A stretch of 64,000 bases of DNA from Nephrocerus scutellatus (GCA_947095585.1 OX352761.1:33633777-33697776), one strand, 5' to 3'. Positions 31,201-42,837 are shown, counted from the first letter of the stretch. A program made the numbers and translations. The notes: generated from the letters alone by a model not told the origin.

Positions 31201-32086
31201 ACTAGTTTACCAAATCAATAAATACTAAATCTTATGCATAAATATTTAAAAAACCATAATTACCAAATTGTGCGACTGTTTACTTTTAAGAATAATTATT
31301 AATAAAACTTGATTAAAAACAAACCATAATCTTGCTTGTTGATTTATTTGGACAACAAAACATCGTGAAAAAACAGGTAACCCAAAAATATTATAAATTA
31401 GTATTAGAACCTCTTTATAAGAGCTAATCTTACAACAAAGATATAACTCAACAAATTAGTGCGATTAATATCAGAGAGAACAGAATGGCTAAAGCACGTG
31501 AAAGAGATTTGCTACTACAAAAAAAACGTCAATTTAATAACCCCATTTTCGGGCGAATCAAATTATCTTGCGTTGTACGTGTCAGTGACAGTGTAACAAA
31601 AATATTGCCGGTCACCCCAGCCATGGGTATGGAGAAAAGCACTTTCTTCTTCAACCGCATACTGCGGACGCTTAAGGAATCTGCACTGGACGTAGTACGA
31701 AGAACAACTAACAGATTCGTCGAACCTGAGAGTAAGTAAGTAAGTAAGTTATAAGTAATCCTATAAGCGAATTTGGTGAGAAAACTCCAGTCACACGACT
31801 GCCATCTCTTTTTTTGTCAAGCTTTGAACATTCTTTGCGTGTACCTGAACAAAATGAACCAATTGCCTATATTGGAAATTTTGAAATTTTTGTTAATAAC
31901 TTCAGGGAAAGATAAGATACTTCCAATTATCTGGCATTTCAAAATTCAAAAAATGTGATTTTTTATAAACTTAAGAATTCCGAAGATGTTGGGTGCAATA
32001 TTTCGACGCGAATATGGGTCACCAACAATCTTTACTGATATATTATCTGATATACAAATATACAAATATTTAGCACACATTTAGAT
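31201..32086. other. Unassigned sequence between repeats and the P-like gene
   Basis: An open frame at 31485-31739 (84 codons) has no domain that I recognise and runs into a (GTAA)n tract at 31730-31750, so it is probably fortuitous. 31755-31960 may encode degraded N-terminal P-like transposase sequence, but this is not certain. Confidence 0.3.
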
Positions 32087-34184
32087 TTGCTCCCCCTTAA
32101 TATAAAAATATCAAAATGGTCTCAACTTTCTTTTATTTTATCAAAATACCGCAAAGATTTTAAGGAAATTAAAGAAAATCGCGAACACTTGTTAAAGTGT
32201 GCTTTTCATTTGTTGATAAGGGCTCGAGATATCGACGAAGATTTTCTCCATTTCGGCAAACTAGATATAATTATTAATCAGGTTGAATTATTAAATAAAC
32301 CAAAACCAAAATATGATTCCGAGACCATTGTATTTGCGTTTTTAGTATACGCCCACTCGGCGGCAACTTATAACATTTTAAGAAAATTTTTGATTTACCC
32401 CACATCAGTTATTTACGGCACATTTCTTCCCGCCTTCACATTTCACCTGATCACACGACACTGCACAATGATGAGAATTACTTATCACATATTGCGAAAT
32501 CTATAACTGACGACAAAAAAATATGTCGCTCTTTTAATCGATGAAATTTACATTGAAAAAACCTTGCAATATAAAAGCAACAAAATTGTTGGCCAAGCTG
32601 TGAATGATCCCACAGAATGTGCCAGGACGGTAATGGCATTCATGATCAAATCTGTTTTTGGTAATTTTAAGCAAATTGTTCGTCTGTTACCGGTATCACG
32701 TCCCACTGGATAAATGCTTTATGATTTAACTCAGTCAGTAATTCAATTTGTTCAATCTTTAGATTTTAAAGTTGTAGTTATCATTACAGATAACAATGGA
32801 ATAAATCAGAATATGTTTTCTAGATATTCTCCGGTCAGTAATTTTTTCTTTAATCCAGATTTTCCAAATTTAAAAAATTTTTCTTCAATACGATTCCGTT
32901 CATTTATTTAAAAATATAAGAAATAATTGGTTAAATTTAGCAAATTATAATAGAACTTTCTTTTTTCCGGACTTTGAAGATTATTCTATTAAGCAAGCTT
33001 CATTTACAAATTTTGAAATTTTATATAAAAAAAATAAAAGTAATTTAATTCAGTTAATAAAGCCTTATAAACTCGATCACAAAACTATTTCTCCTAACAG
33101 TTTAGAAAGGCAAAATGTTAGACTCGTTGACAATATATTCCCCGATTCCACTATTGCCGCGCTAAAAGAATTCGTTGATATGAAAGAAACTGCAGACTTC
33201 TGTGTTATTATACGGAAATTGTGGAATATTGTTAATACGAAAGACAAATTAAAAGGAGTTTTGAAAAGAACGGAATTGGGCCTTCCAATAAAATCTACGA
33301 CAGACAATTTTTTAGAAAACTTTTTAATGTGGCTTGAGGTTTGGAACACTAGTAGCAATAACAGTGGTATGTTAACTACAAGTACTTTTAATGCCCTTAA
33401 ACATACCACTCAAACCATTTTAGATTTTATTAAATTTTCATTTTCGCAAATTAAAGTAGAATATATTTCAATCGGAAAGTTGCAAGCCGATGATTTAGAA
33501 GGTAGATTTAGATTATATCGGTCCTTGGCAGGTTGTATTTACAGAGTATGGTACATCGTAATCGAAAGCGAAAAAAAAATTCGTATACATAATATTTTCG
33601 CACATCATAAAAAAGATTATAAGAAAATGTTACAGACAAGTAATGAAAATGAATTTTATGATTTCGCGGATCTCACAGAATTCGGTTTAATTTTGGACGA
33701 TGATTCTTATCTGCAAAAAGTAGAAATTGACAACGATGCTAAATTGTACGTAAGTGGTTATGCAGCGCATAAAACGTTGTGTTTTTTGAAATGCAAAACT
33801 TGTAAATTTCTATTTTTGAACAATAAACGAACCCCCACTAAGGGCTGTCTGTTCCATCAAACGAAGTAAATTACATAATTTTTCATATGTGTTCAATTTT
33901 CCAAGCAATATTAAATAATGTAGAATTAAAAAAAAAAATTTTTTGAATTACAAAATCAAAAAGGAATTTTAGTAAGTTTAACTTTAGATAGTTTAAGAAA
34001 AGATAATGCCACTGACATAGATTTTGATCATGAATGTGAATGCGGATCAACTAGTTTTAGTTCTTATTTTAGTATTAGCAAACGTTTTACCAACATAATT
34101 TTAAATAATTATATCAAAAAAATAAACGACCAATGTCAGGCGTTAACCTATGTTACAAATAGAAAATTGTTAACATTGAAATAA
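32087..34184 (+). pseudogene. P-element-like transposase, decayed
   Basis: Consecutive + strand segments read like a THAP9/P-type transposase. 32087-32506 has a helical region and YDSETIVFAFLVYAHSAATY with NILRKFL. After a 1-bp shift near 32515 comes VALLIDEIYIEK (RNase H-like first Asp), VGQAVNDPTECARTVMAFMI and VVVIITDNNG. A TAA occurs at 32711. From 32898 the frame is open to 33869: VHLFKNIRNNWLNLA, then the C-terminal ADDLEGRFRLYRSLAG and ESEKKIRIH. Cys-rich C-terminal pieces follow (CLKCKTC-like and CECGS) to 34184. The N-terminal THAP finger was not found. No inverted ends were identified. Clearly inactive. Confidence 0.75.
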
Positions 34185-34604
34185 TATTTTTTTGTTTTTT
34201 TTTCAAAGAACAATTTAACAATTTATTATTTTCATGCACCATTCGCAATAATCATCGGACACTGGAGTTCACCTGACTGCACATCGTACAGTTCAATCAT
34301 CAAAACAGACGTCAACAAAACTTTTCATGGCTGACTTACGTTTTGTATAATATGTAATATTTTCTTGGTCATGATTCCTGACCATGATTCATTAATAAAA
34401 GCATTTGGACTGGCGTTGTTAAATTCTCTATATTATTTTTAATTTCCTGTTCTTTTTTCCCCCATTTGCTTTTTCAATGAATCAGAGAGAATTCTGAGAA
34501 AATAAATTGAAACCGGCTACAAACGTGATATGTAATATTTTGTAAATTGCATTCATTCGATTTTTATTTTAATTTTAATAAAGAGCTTAGCCCACCTTAT
34601 TGCC
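34185..34604. other. Unassigned AT-rich sequence
   Basis: I see no gene. TTGTTAAATTCTCTATATTA at 34417-34436 resembles one terminus of the non-autonomous repeat at 21080/29312, so a short fragment of that family may be present. Confidence 0.3.
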
Positions 34605-34778
34605 ATGGCGCAAGTCATTCAGGGAGTTTTCCCTTGGCAACTGCTATTTATAATGACATCCATGATTTTTCTACTAGCGATTACGCTAAATCGACTTATT
34701 TTTAACATTGCCATAATGAACAGCAGAAGACAACAAAAACAGAGAGTAAAAATGCTCAATTCTTTGCAAACGCACTAA
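34605..34778 (+). CDS. Small single-pass membrane protein candidate (57 residues)
   Basis: The frame starts at an ATG in a strong context (GCCATGG). It encodes a short N-terminus, one hydrophobic helix of about 20-25 residues (LLFIMTSMIFLLAITL) and a basic C-terminal tail (SRRQQKQRVKML), the layout of a tail-anchored or single-pass micropeptide. An AATAAAG precedes it, but no promoter is evident. It sits between the P-like relic and a MITE fragment. It could be a fragment of a transposon env or a chance frame; I recognise no family. Confidence 0.3.
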   Translation: MAQVIQGVFPWQLLFIMTSMIFLLAITLNRLIFNIAIMNSRRQQKQRVKMLNSLQTH

Positions 34779-34785
34779 CTGGTGG

Positions 34786-34865
34786 TAGTAAGAAGAGTAA
34801 GAAACGTAAGATGTAGTAGTGAGAAAAAGAAAAATTTTATATGGATTTTGCTCTTTAGTTGATTA
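34786..34865. mobile_element. MITE (8-bp-TSD family), left remnant of an expanded copy
   Basis: GAAACGTAAGATGTAGTAGT to TTTAGTTGATTA matches the MITE interior. The copy continues at 38073 after GL-B and ends at 44537. Its left inverted repeat is lost. Confidence 0.8.
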
Positions 34866-35132
34866 TGTGGTAGCGACGACGCATCACCTAAAGAAAACCA
34901 TTTTTGTATAAAATGCCGCATTGTGGTCGATCTACCTTGATTTGTTGTTGGCTTATATCGAAATTCAATCTTTGGAAATTAAAAGATTGTTCAGAGTCCA
35001 CTACTACCGACAGTAGTTAAACATCATGCCTGGAGAATGTTACACACTCTCTCAAAACCCACGGTCCCACGGTCTCATATACCGACACCTCACTGGATGC
35101 AGCGGAGATCACACTTACACTCACTACATCTG

Positions 35133-35212
35133 GATCACAAACACACATGCGTTTGGTGTCGGTTTACAGCATTAGTATGCGTAGAGTTGGGCTTTCTATA
35201 GAGAAGGTTTTG
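35133..35212. mobile_element. MITE end fragment inside GL-B
   Basis: CACACATGCGTTTGGTGTCG through GGGCTTTCTATAGAGAAGGT matches one terminus of the 8-bp-TSD MITE. The rest of that copy is not found next to it. Confidence 0.75.
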
Positions 35213-35670
35213 TTCAATCTGCCTTTGAAAAATAAATTTACACAACAACACTGAGGTCGCCGCTAATTAGCTTGTGCACCAACGCTGCTGCTGTTTCTCT
35301 CTCTTGCTATGCCGCTTCGATGGCAGACATTCATTTTCAAGAGTCACCATTCACCAACCAGTGGCTAGCAGCTAGTACTGCCGTCGAAGAAGGAAATAAA
35401 GAAAAGAGAGGCGAGAGAGTATATTTTTGCCAAGACGAAAGAGAGTCGGATGGTCGAAGTACACCACGCCGTGCGGAGCCCATAAGAGGAGTGATAAGTG
35501 GTGTGAGAGGCTTCTTTGCTGTCGGTCGTGCCTGGTTTTGCGTGTCCCGGTCTAGTTAGTGTTGGACATCACATTGTCTTTTCTTTTTTTTGGTCAACAC
35601 GGAAGTGACTTGCTTTGCATTTTGTGCTTTATTGGATATAGAGTGATAACCGCGATTTCCATTTAAAATC
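35213..35670. other. GL-B interior without gene
   Basis: A GC-richer stretch with AGAGAGG-type purine runs. An open frame at 35272-35559 has no recognisable domain. A similar-looking segment occurs in GL-C around 40000-40190. Confidence 0.35.
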
Positions 35671-36790
35671 ACTTACCTGGTGATCGTTCAACAATTTTGC
35701 TTGTTCCTGAAAAAACTTTCATCAAATTCAATACTATTCAATACTTACTTTTTTTTACTTCGTAAAGGCTTGAGAAAAAGCTACAGAGTTGAATTTAACA
35801 AAATGGAGGCTCAGCAGTGCGCGTCAGTTATTTGATATCGCCACATAAGGCAAAAAAATCACCTTTTCTTTGCAGCGGTAAATTACGCTTTGCAATAAAT
35901 CTCGGCAAGGAAAAGTAATTACATTTAAAATAACTTACCGGGTGATCACTTAACAATTTTGTTTGTTCCTGAAAAAAACGTTCATCAAATTCAATACTAT
36001 TCAATACTTACTTTTTTTTAAATCGTAAAGGCTTGAGAAAAAGCTACAGAGTTGAATTTAACAAAATGGAGGCTCAGCAGTGCGCGTCAGTTATTTGATA
36101 TCGCCACATAAGGCAAAAAAAAAATCACCTTTTTTTTTTGCAGCGGTAAATTACGCTTTGCAATAATTATCGGCAAGGGCAGCGGTAAAATTACGCTTTG
36201 CAATAAATATCGACAAGGAAAAGTAATTACATTTAAAATAACTTACCGGGTGATCATTTAACAATTTTGTTTGTTCCTGAAAAAAAAACTCATCAAATTC
36301 AATACTATTCAATACTTGCCTTTTTTTTTTAAATCGTAAATGCTTGAGAAAAGGAATTGAATTTAACAAAATGGAGGCTCCGCAGTGCGCGTCAGTTATT
36401 TGATATCGCCACATAAGGCAAAAAAAAATCACCGTTTTGTTTGCAGCGGTAAATTACGCTTTGCAATAAATCTCGGCAAGGAAAAGTAATTACATTTAAA
36501 ATAACTTACCTGGTGATTGTTCAACAATTTTGTTTGTTCCTGAAAAGAAAAAAAAACTTTCATCAAATTCAATACTACTCAATGCTTACCTTTCTTTAAA
36601 TCGTAAATGCTTGAGAAAAGGCTACAAAGTTAACAAAATGGAGGCTCAGCAGTGCGCGTCAGGGATTTGATATCGCTGAATAAGGCAAAAATCACATTTG
36701 CAGCGGTAAACTACGCTTTGCATTAAATTTTGAAGAAAACAAAGAATCTGATACTTACCGTATACGTGATAATTTTTTTATGAAATTTTT
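35671..36790. repeat. Tandem array of ~263-bp units within GL-B
   Basis: The landmark ACTTACCKGGTGAT recurs at 35671, 35933, 36241 and 36504, and a diverged fifth lies near 36760. The spacing is 262, 308 and 263 bases; the long unit contains a short internal duplication. Each unit has AAAATGGAGGCTCAGCAGTG and TTGCAGCGGTAAATTACGCT. A T-tract plus TTGCAG on the plus strand looks like a 3' splice site. Confidence 0.92.
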
Positions 36791-37333
36791 CTTTGTTAAA
36801 TGGCGGACCCGAGTTGGTCACTTAGTCTTATCATTACTGGCAAGAATTTCGTTATTTTATCATCATGAAATTTTTTTTTTTGGATACATAAATTTTTTTT
36901 GAATTTATAATTCTTTGATTTGGTTAATGTAAACTTAACGTAGTTAACTCAAATCATTTTTTTTGATACCGGTGAAAGAAGGCCCCCTGTACTTTCTATT
37001 CAGTAAAGAAAAAAAAAATTTATATATTAAACCTAAATATTGCCCCACAGCTTTATACCTCGGCTTCGACAGCGCTGGCGACGACGACGTAGAACTACGT
37101 GGGATAAGAAGGTAAAATTTATTGCTACATTGATATATTAAAAAGATTTTTTTTTATTATGCTTCCCCCTAATAAACCCCTTCGGCTCCTCCAGAGTATG
37201 ATGAGATATACCCGGCCAGGCCGCTTTCCTTCACCGCTCATAGTTAAAGAACAAAGAAAAGGAAAGAAATTGTTATTTAGTATTCGTAAAGGCTTATTAA
37301 AGTCAGAAGGTAAAAAAATATTTAGAACCAAAG

Positions 37334-37565
37334 GATAGAATTCCAAATTTTATTTGTATAAACTAAGAACATTATTCCTTAGTCTTAAAATTGATTGGAA
37401 AAACAAAGGAAAAAAAAGATACAATTCCAATTTTATTTGCCTAAACTAAGAACCTTATTCATTAGTCTTAAAATTGATTAGAAAAAAAAAGGGAAAAAAA
37501 AGATACAATTCCGATTTTATTTGCCTAAACTAAGAACCTTAATCATTAGTCACTAGTCTTAAAAG
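37334..37565. repeat. 84-bp tandem repeat, about 3 copies, within GL-B
   Basis: Units starting GATASAATTCC lie at 37334, 37418 and 37502 and contain AACTAAGAACMTTATTC and TTAGTCTTAAAATTGATT. Confidence 0.9.
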
Positions 37566-38115
37566 TTATTATTAACGCCATTATATATATATATATACCA
37601 AGATTTTTAATTAATTTATTAATTGAATATAATTAAATAAAGATAACAAATTTTTTGTTTAGCTAAGAGCACAAATTGAAAAAAAAAATGTGTTATTATT
37701 AAAAGGGAAGGGTTGTCGTCCTTTTTTTTTTCTTTTTCTCTCTCTCTCGAGGCTCTCCACTTCCTATTTCCATATGTGGCGATAGGTTGTCTTGGGCCAA
37801 TCTGGATAGAAACTCCCTGTCAGACGGTGAACTGATATTCCAAAATGGGTTTTCCCTCCTCTTCCCCATGACGTGCACGTATATTTTTTTATGAAGAAGT
37901 GGGCAACGAATGGTGGTGCAAGAATCCACCCATTTCGGCGAGCTAGACCCGAGCAAGGAGGCAAGACGTGCACCCCGCACCATCCCATTCGATGCAGAAT
38001 TGCCAAACGGCAAATATATATATATGCGATTCACCTCTGTTGATAAACAGAGGAAACACTTCATTACAATTACTAATACAAATACGTTTTGGATGAAACT
38101 AAGCATGTATCTGTG

Positions 38116-38387
38116 TCAAAACCTTCTCTATAGAAAGCCCAACTGTTCCGATCGTACACAGATACATGCTTAGATTGAGACCAAACGTATTTGTATTTAG
38201 TAATCAACTAAAGAGCAAAATCCATATAAAATATTTCTGTTTCCCACTACCACATCTTACGTTTCTCGCTCTTTGCGACTTCTTATTTTTTGTACACCGT
38301 ATTCACATCCCACAAACACACATGCGTTTGGTCTTGATTTAGAGCATTAGTATGCGTAGAGTTGGGCTTTCTATAGAGAAGGTTTTG
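38116..38387. mobile_element. MITE inserted into an older copy of its own family
   Basis: A complete 272-bp MITE starting CAAAACCTTCTCTATAGAAA, in inverted orientation to its host copy. It is flanked by the exact 8-bp duplication ATCTGTGT (38108-38115 and 38388-38395). Host MITE sequence lies on both sides (38073-38115 and 38396-38421). Confidence 0.95.
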
Positions 38388-38684
38388 ATCTGTGTACGAT
38401 CGGAACAGTTTGGCTTTCTATTATCTTGTTCACGTGGTGCGGAGTGGAGTGGAGTGGATTTGTAAATCCACCACGTGAACACCGAAAAATTTAGTTCGGA
38501 GTGGATTATCAACTCCGATGAGAATGGAAGGAGTGATGTGTAGTGGAATTGTAAATCCGTCCCACGTGAACACTAGCGTAGTGAAGTGGAGTTAGTTTTG
38601 ACATTTGTATTATTGTTTCAAAAGAACAAACAAGCGTTTTTACTTGTGATACAGTTGTGATAAAAACATAAAAATTATTTAGAA

Positions 38685-39517
38685 ATGGAAAATGAAAATA
38701 GTGACAATTTAAAGTGTGTGTGGGAACGCGATGAGACGAAGCTATTTTTAAAGATATGTGTTGATGAAAATATTATGAAGCAAATGGACAAAAAGACATT
38801 ACGGCATAGTGAAATATTTAAAAACATTATAATTAAATTAAATAAACACGGATACAATAAAACAGCTAGGCAAGGACAAGTAAAATTTAAAACATTAAAA
38901 TCTAAATATTTAGAAAAAAAAATTAAATATATGTGGGAATGGTGCTTCAAAATGTCCACACATGAACAAAATGAAGGAGCTTTTTGAAAATCGGCCAACC
39001 AATATGGTGGGCTCATCCATTGGTGTAGACACTTCCGATGAACCACCAGAAGTAACGCGGATAGTCATATCGAAGTCGACGATGAGATATCGATAGAAGT
39101 TGACAGTGAAATACGCACTAATAAATGTAAATAAACAATTCAGTTTTAAAACATATACATTTTTAATGCTTTATTTTATTAGCTATAGGGAAAAATAATA
39201 CTGGTGGGCAATCAAAATATGAAAAGGTGATATTAGGCTTCGCAGAAAAGATGGAGAGTCAGCAAAAGGAGCTACAAGAACGCTTTTTTAAAAAACAAGA
39301 AGAATTTTTTGAAAAACAAAAGGCGTTTGAGCAAGAAATCCAGGATAGGGAGGAGGCATTATCGGATATTTTTCAACCCCAACGAAATAGACTGCAACAA
39401 AGGCCATTGCAACGTTCACGAGCGCGTGCAGAATATTTAAGACCAACAATATCGGACGACACGGAAGAAGATCCGGAATTTGAAGATGTAGAATACATTA
39501 ATGAATATTACGAATAA
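38685..39517 (+). pseudogene. Myb/SANT-like accessory protein of Harb-2
   Basis: The first frame (38685-38987) has WERDETKLFLKICVDENIM and KYLEKKIKYMWEW, a Myb/SANT-like (MADF-type) trihelix domain of the kind that escorts Harbinger transposases to the nucleus. A shifted frame then reads MKELFENRPTNMVGSSIGVD, the expected next segment, to ~39120. A third (39227-39517) is a coiled coil (MESQQKELQERFFKKQEEFF) ending in an acidic tail. The gap 39130-39226 may be an intron with its 3' splice site near the AG before GGG at 39187. A frameshift near 38955 suggests decay. Confidence 0.65.
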
Positions 39518-39594
39518 ATAAAATTTAAAAAATAAATATAAACATAATTACATGATTTGGTATTTTATTAATATAGTTTTAATTATAAACAGAT

Positions 39595-39699
39595 TGTTTA
39601 AAAATGATAAGCATCTCTGAGAGGAAAGTTTTTGTTAATATATAATTTTCGATGATTTCTTATTTCAATTCCCTCCAACGTATTGGTATTCAATGCAGC
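39595..39699 (-). pseudogene. Harb-2 transposase, C-terminal piece
   Basis: On the minus strand AALNTNTLEGIEIRNHRKLY and INKNFP continue, after removal of GL-C, from the minus-strand reading that ends at 43051. It is therefore the last part of the HARBI1-like transposase, separated by 3.3 kb of GL-C. Confidence 0.7.
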
Positions 39700-40249
39700 A
39701 GCTTGTGGTGGCGACGACACAGTGCATAAAAGGAAAGAAAAAGGGCCGTTGTACGCCACCTTAACGCCCCTGTATATTGTCAAATGTTAAGAGCTGAGAG
39801 AAATTTTTTTTTCTCAGCCATTGGAAATTTTGCGAACAAACGGGCTATTTCCCATCAACAAATTACGAGAATAAATTTTGCCTGTATATCAAAACTGAAG
39901 TCAAAAGGAATCGACGAATAAATTGGGTGCCAAAAACCCCCCCCCATTTTCTCTTTCGCTACAAGTCGTCCATAGACTTCGTGTGATAGTATGCATCACC
40001 AATAAGTGGCTAACAACACCGTAGAAAAAAAAAAAGAGAGGAGAACGTGCGAATTTAGCCGACTGCACCGACACGAATGCATGGTGGTAACTGGTAGTAC
40101 GCAACACCAAGAGCAAGCTTGTACGATGATTAGTTCTGGTGATAGGAATTTCGACTAAACAAGTCAGTCGATATTCTTTGTTCATCGGGCTCGGTGTTGC
40201 GTGAAAAATAACCAGGAAAAAAAAATCTTTTAGTCTTTAGCCTTTAGCT

Positions 40250-41330
40250 TTAGGTGCGCATAAAAAAATGGCTGAAGCAATACCACGAGAATCAATTTAA
40301 TTCGATAGAAAAATTGTAATCCTACTGCATCGCTTTCGACGTTCTTTTCTTTATTGCAAATAATTTTTAATTGTTAACTTTTGCGGCAAGTGTTCCAATC
40401 TGGAAATATTCTTTGGCCAATAAGTGCGCTTAAGTTAAAATGGCTGACGCAGCCCACGCCTTCGTTACACCGTGGAAATCACATATTTGAAATGCATAGA
40501 AAAATCGTAATCCAAATGCATCGTATTACGCAGTTCTTTTTTATTGCAAATAATTTTTAATTGTTAACTTTTACGGCAAGTGTTCCAAACCGGAAATACT
40601 CTTTGGCCAATAAGTGCGCATAAGAAAAAATGGCTGACGCAGCCCCACGCCTTCGCTGGACTTGCGCAAATTTCAAAATGGCTGACGCAGCCCACGCCTT
40701 CGTTACACCGTGGAAATCACATATTTGAAATGCATAGAAAAATCGTAATCCAAATGCATCGTATTACGAAGTTCTTTTTTTATTGCAAATAATTTTTAAT
40801 TGTTAACTTTTGCGGCAAGTGTTCCAATCTGAAAATATTCTTTGGCCAATTAGTGCGCTTAAGTTAAAATGGCTGACGCAGCCCACGCCTTCGTTACACC
40901 GTGGAAATCACATATTTGAAATGCATAGAAAAATCGTAATCCAAATGCATCGTATTACGAAGTTCTTTTTTTATTGCAAATAATTTTTAATTGTTAACTT
41001 TTGCGGCAAGTGTTCCAATCTGGAAATATTCTTTGGCCAATAAGTGCGCTTAAGTTAAAATGGATGACGCAGCCCACGCCTTCGTTACACCGTGGAAATC
41101 ACATATTTGAAATGCATAGAAAAATCGTAATCCAAATGCATCGTATTACGAAGTTCTTTTTTATTGCAAATAATTTTTAATTGTTAACTTTTACGGCAAG
41201 TGTTCCAAACCGGAAATACTCTTTGGCCAATAAGTGCGCATAAGAAAAAATGGCTGACGCAGCCCCACGCCTTCGCTGGACTTGCGCAAATTTCAAAATG
41301 GCTGACGCAGCCCCACGCTTTCGCTGTATA
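40250..41330. repeat. Tandem array of ~191-bp units within GL-C
   Basis: The word TGGCTGACGCAGCC recurs at 40441, 40631, 40679, 40870, 41061 (one change), 41251 and 41299. Spacing is 190, 48, 191, 191, 190 and 48 bases, so two units carry an extra 48-bp module. A diverged first unit starts near 40250. Units share GAAATGCATAGAAAAATCGT and GCGGCAAGTGTTCCAATCTG. Confidence 0.95.
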
Positions 41331-41519
41331 TTAAAAGCATTACCTAAATATGGAAGTACCAGAACATCAGCCTCGTTGTGCCTAGGTCCTATAGGACTAA
41401 CACAAAAGGAGCGGAAAACGCAGTAACTACCTGGGAAAACCTTTTCATTTAATGCATTAGCATTCTTAAATATATATATACATAAAAATTTATTTTTTTG
41501 TTCCTCATATACTTCTATC

Positions 41520-42230
41520 TACATTTACTTAGTTACATGGTTGCCATTTAATGGTTAACTAACACCATTTTAAATTAACAAGGAAAATATTTCCTTGGTG
41601 AATTTGAAGCAAAAATCCCTTCGATTTTTGCTATGATATGTATATGATAAATATATTAAATAAAATTTACTTACTTAGTTACATGGTTGCCATTTTAAGG
41701 TTAGTTACCACTATTCTAAATAAACATGAAAAAAATATTTTCCTTCGTGAATTTGAAGCATTTTTTTTATAGTTTGCTAAGATATATTGATAAATATAAA
41801 GGGTGTTTTTTTGGGAGGTTTGTTTTTCCGATAGATGTCGTTTTATTTTATGACAGTTGTTTTGACAGCTCAAAGTGGCATTTCTACTCAGTATTGTTTG
41901 GCAAATCATTATGAAAAAAAAAAAAAAAAAAAAAATGACATTTGTGAAAAATAGTCGTGGTAGCCATATGCCAGAAATTGTGTTTAAATGTTAAATGCCA
42001 AAAAATTATCTACCAAATTTTTTTCATGATGATTTGCCAAACAATACTGAGTAGAAATGCCACTTTGAGCTGTCAAAACAACTGTCATAAAATAAAACGA
42101 CATGTATCGGAAAAACAAACCTCCCAAAAAAACACCCTTTATTAACGAATCATCCTTGCTGTAGTTACATGGTTGCCATCCAATGTTTAAATAACATTAC
42201 TTACTTATAAAGTAAATTTTCTTGGTGTCT
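41520..42230. repeat. ~146-bp tandem repeat within GL-C, interrupted by a foldback element
   Basis: TTACATGGTTGCCAT recurs at 41533, 41679 and 42165. After subtracting the 343 bases of the foldback insertion the spacing is 146 and 143. Units carry AATATTTTCCTTSGTGAATT. Confidence 0.85.
41799..42139. mobile_element. TA-flanked foldback MITE (short form)
   Basis: A 341-bp element beginning AAGGGTGTTTTTTTGGGAGG, with its inverted complement at the other end, flanked by TA (41797-41798 and 42140-42141). Inverted arms are ~130 bp and enclose an A22-like run and a ~90-bp spacer. TA duplication points to the Tc1/mariner superfamily. The longer relative is at 57139. Confidence 0.92.
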
Positions 42231-42837
42231 TGATACCCAACGGATAGATTACGAGGTTAACTCAATAATTGACTTGCTGTACCGGTATCTGAAGCGAAAT
42301 TTGACCTTATTCAAATCATTAGATCCTTTCCGTGTTGCTGACGAAATTTTTTTTGTTTCTATTAACCATTAATTCTTTCAGCAGGTATAGGTACACAGAC
42401 TCGTCAGCGCTGCCGAGGGGGTGTTCCCAAAGACTGCGTATATAAGGTAATTAGTAAATTCTTGTTGTTTAGCTCCTGGGCACCCAGGTGCTGGATTGAA
42501 TTGGTCAAATCGTTTCATTCACCTTCCTATATATATAGGAAAGGTAGAAAACAAAAAAATTGTTTTCTTGTTAGCTGATAAAATTATTTTTATATCTCTC
42601 AAGGGAGAACAGAACTTTATTCCTTTTTTTTACGTTGAACAATAAAGAACAAATGTATGAATTATCACGGTAAAGAAATGAGTTTACATTAAAGAACATA
42701 GCAGCGTCGGTCTCTCCTCGGGTCGCTTTTCTCCTCTCTTCCAGGTTTGTGGCATAGCGGTCATGAGCCAATCAACCCCAAACGATCCTCTGTGGACTAC
42801 GACGGACTCAAACGGGTTGGTATTTTTTTTCTCTCAA
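42231..42837. other. GL-C interior without gene
   Basis: No gene. CGTCAGCGCTGCCGAGGGGG at 42400-42420 resembles CGACAGCGCTGGCGACGACG in GL-B at ~37067, supporting a common origin of the two units. Confidence 0.4.

Larger units (their letters stand above)
34866..38068 (+). mobile_element. GL-B: solo long LTR (3.2 kb) inserted in a MITE
   Basis: It begins TGTGGTAGCGACGAC and ends ACTTCATTACA, flanked by ATTA (34862-34865 and 38069-38072). The MITE sequence reads straight across after removal. Its start matches GL-C. Its 3' region (37870-38000) shares GTGGTGCAAGAATCCACCCA and GACGTGCACCCCGCACCA with GL-A and GL-C. No coding sequence is seen. By analogy with the primer site beside the GL-A unit, this is read as a solo LTR; that is an inference. 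Confidence 0.75.

Noticed and set aside
31485..31739. 84-codon basic protein
   Set aside because: Runs into a (GTAA)n microsatellite and has no recognisable motif; not enough to call a gene or a THAP domain.
35272..35559. 95-codon frame in GL-B
   Set aside because: Low complexity, no domain, and absent from the related GL-C unit.
40250..41330. CRISPR-like array
   Set aside because: Units are continuous ~191-bp tandem repeats without unique spacers, in a eukaryotic transposon context.
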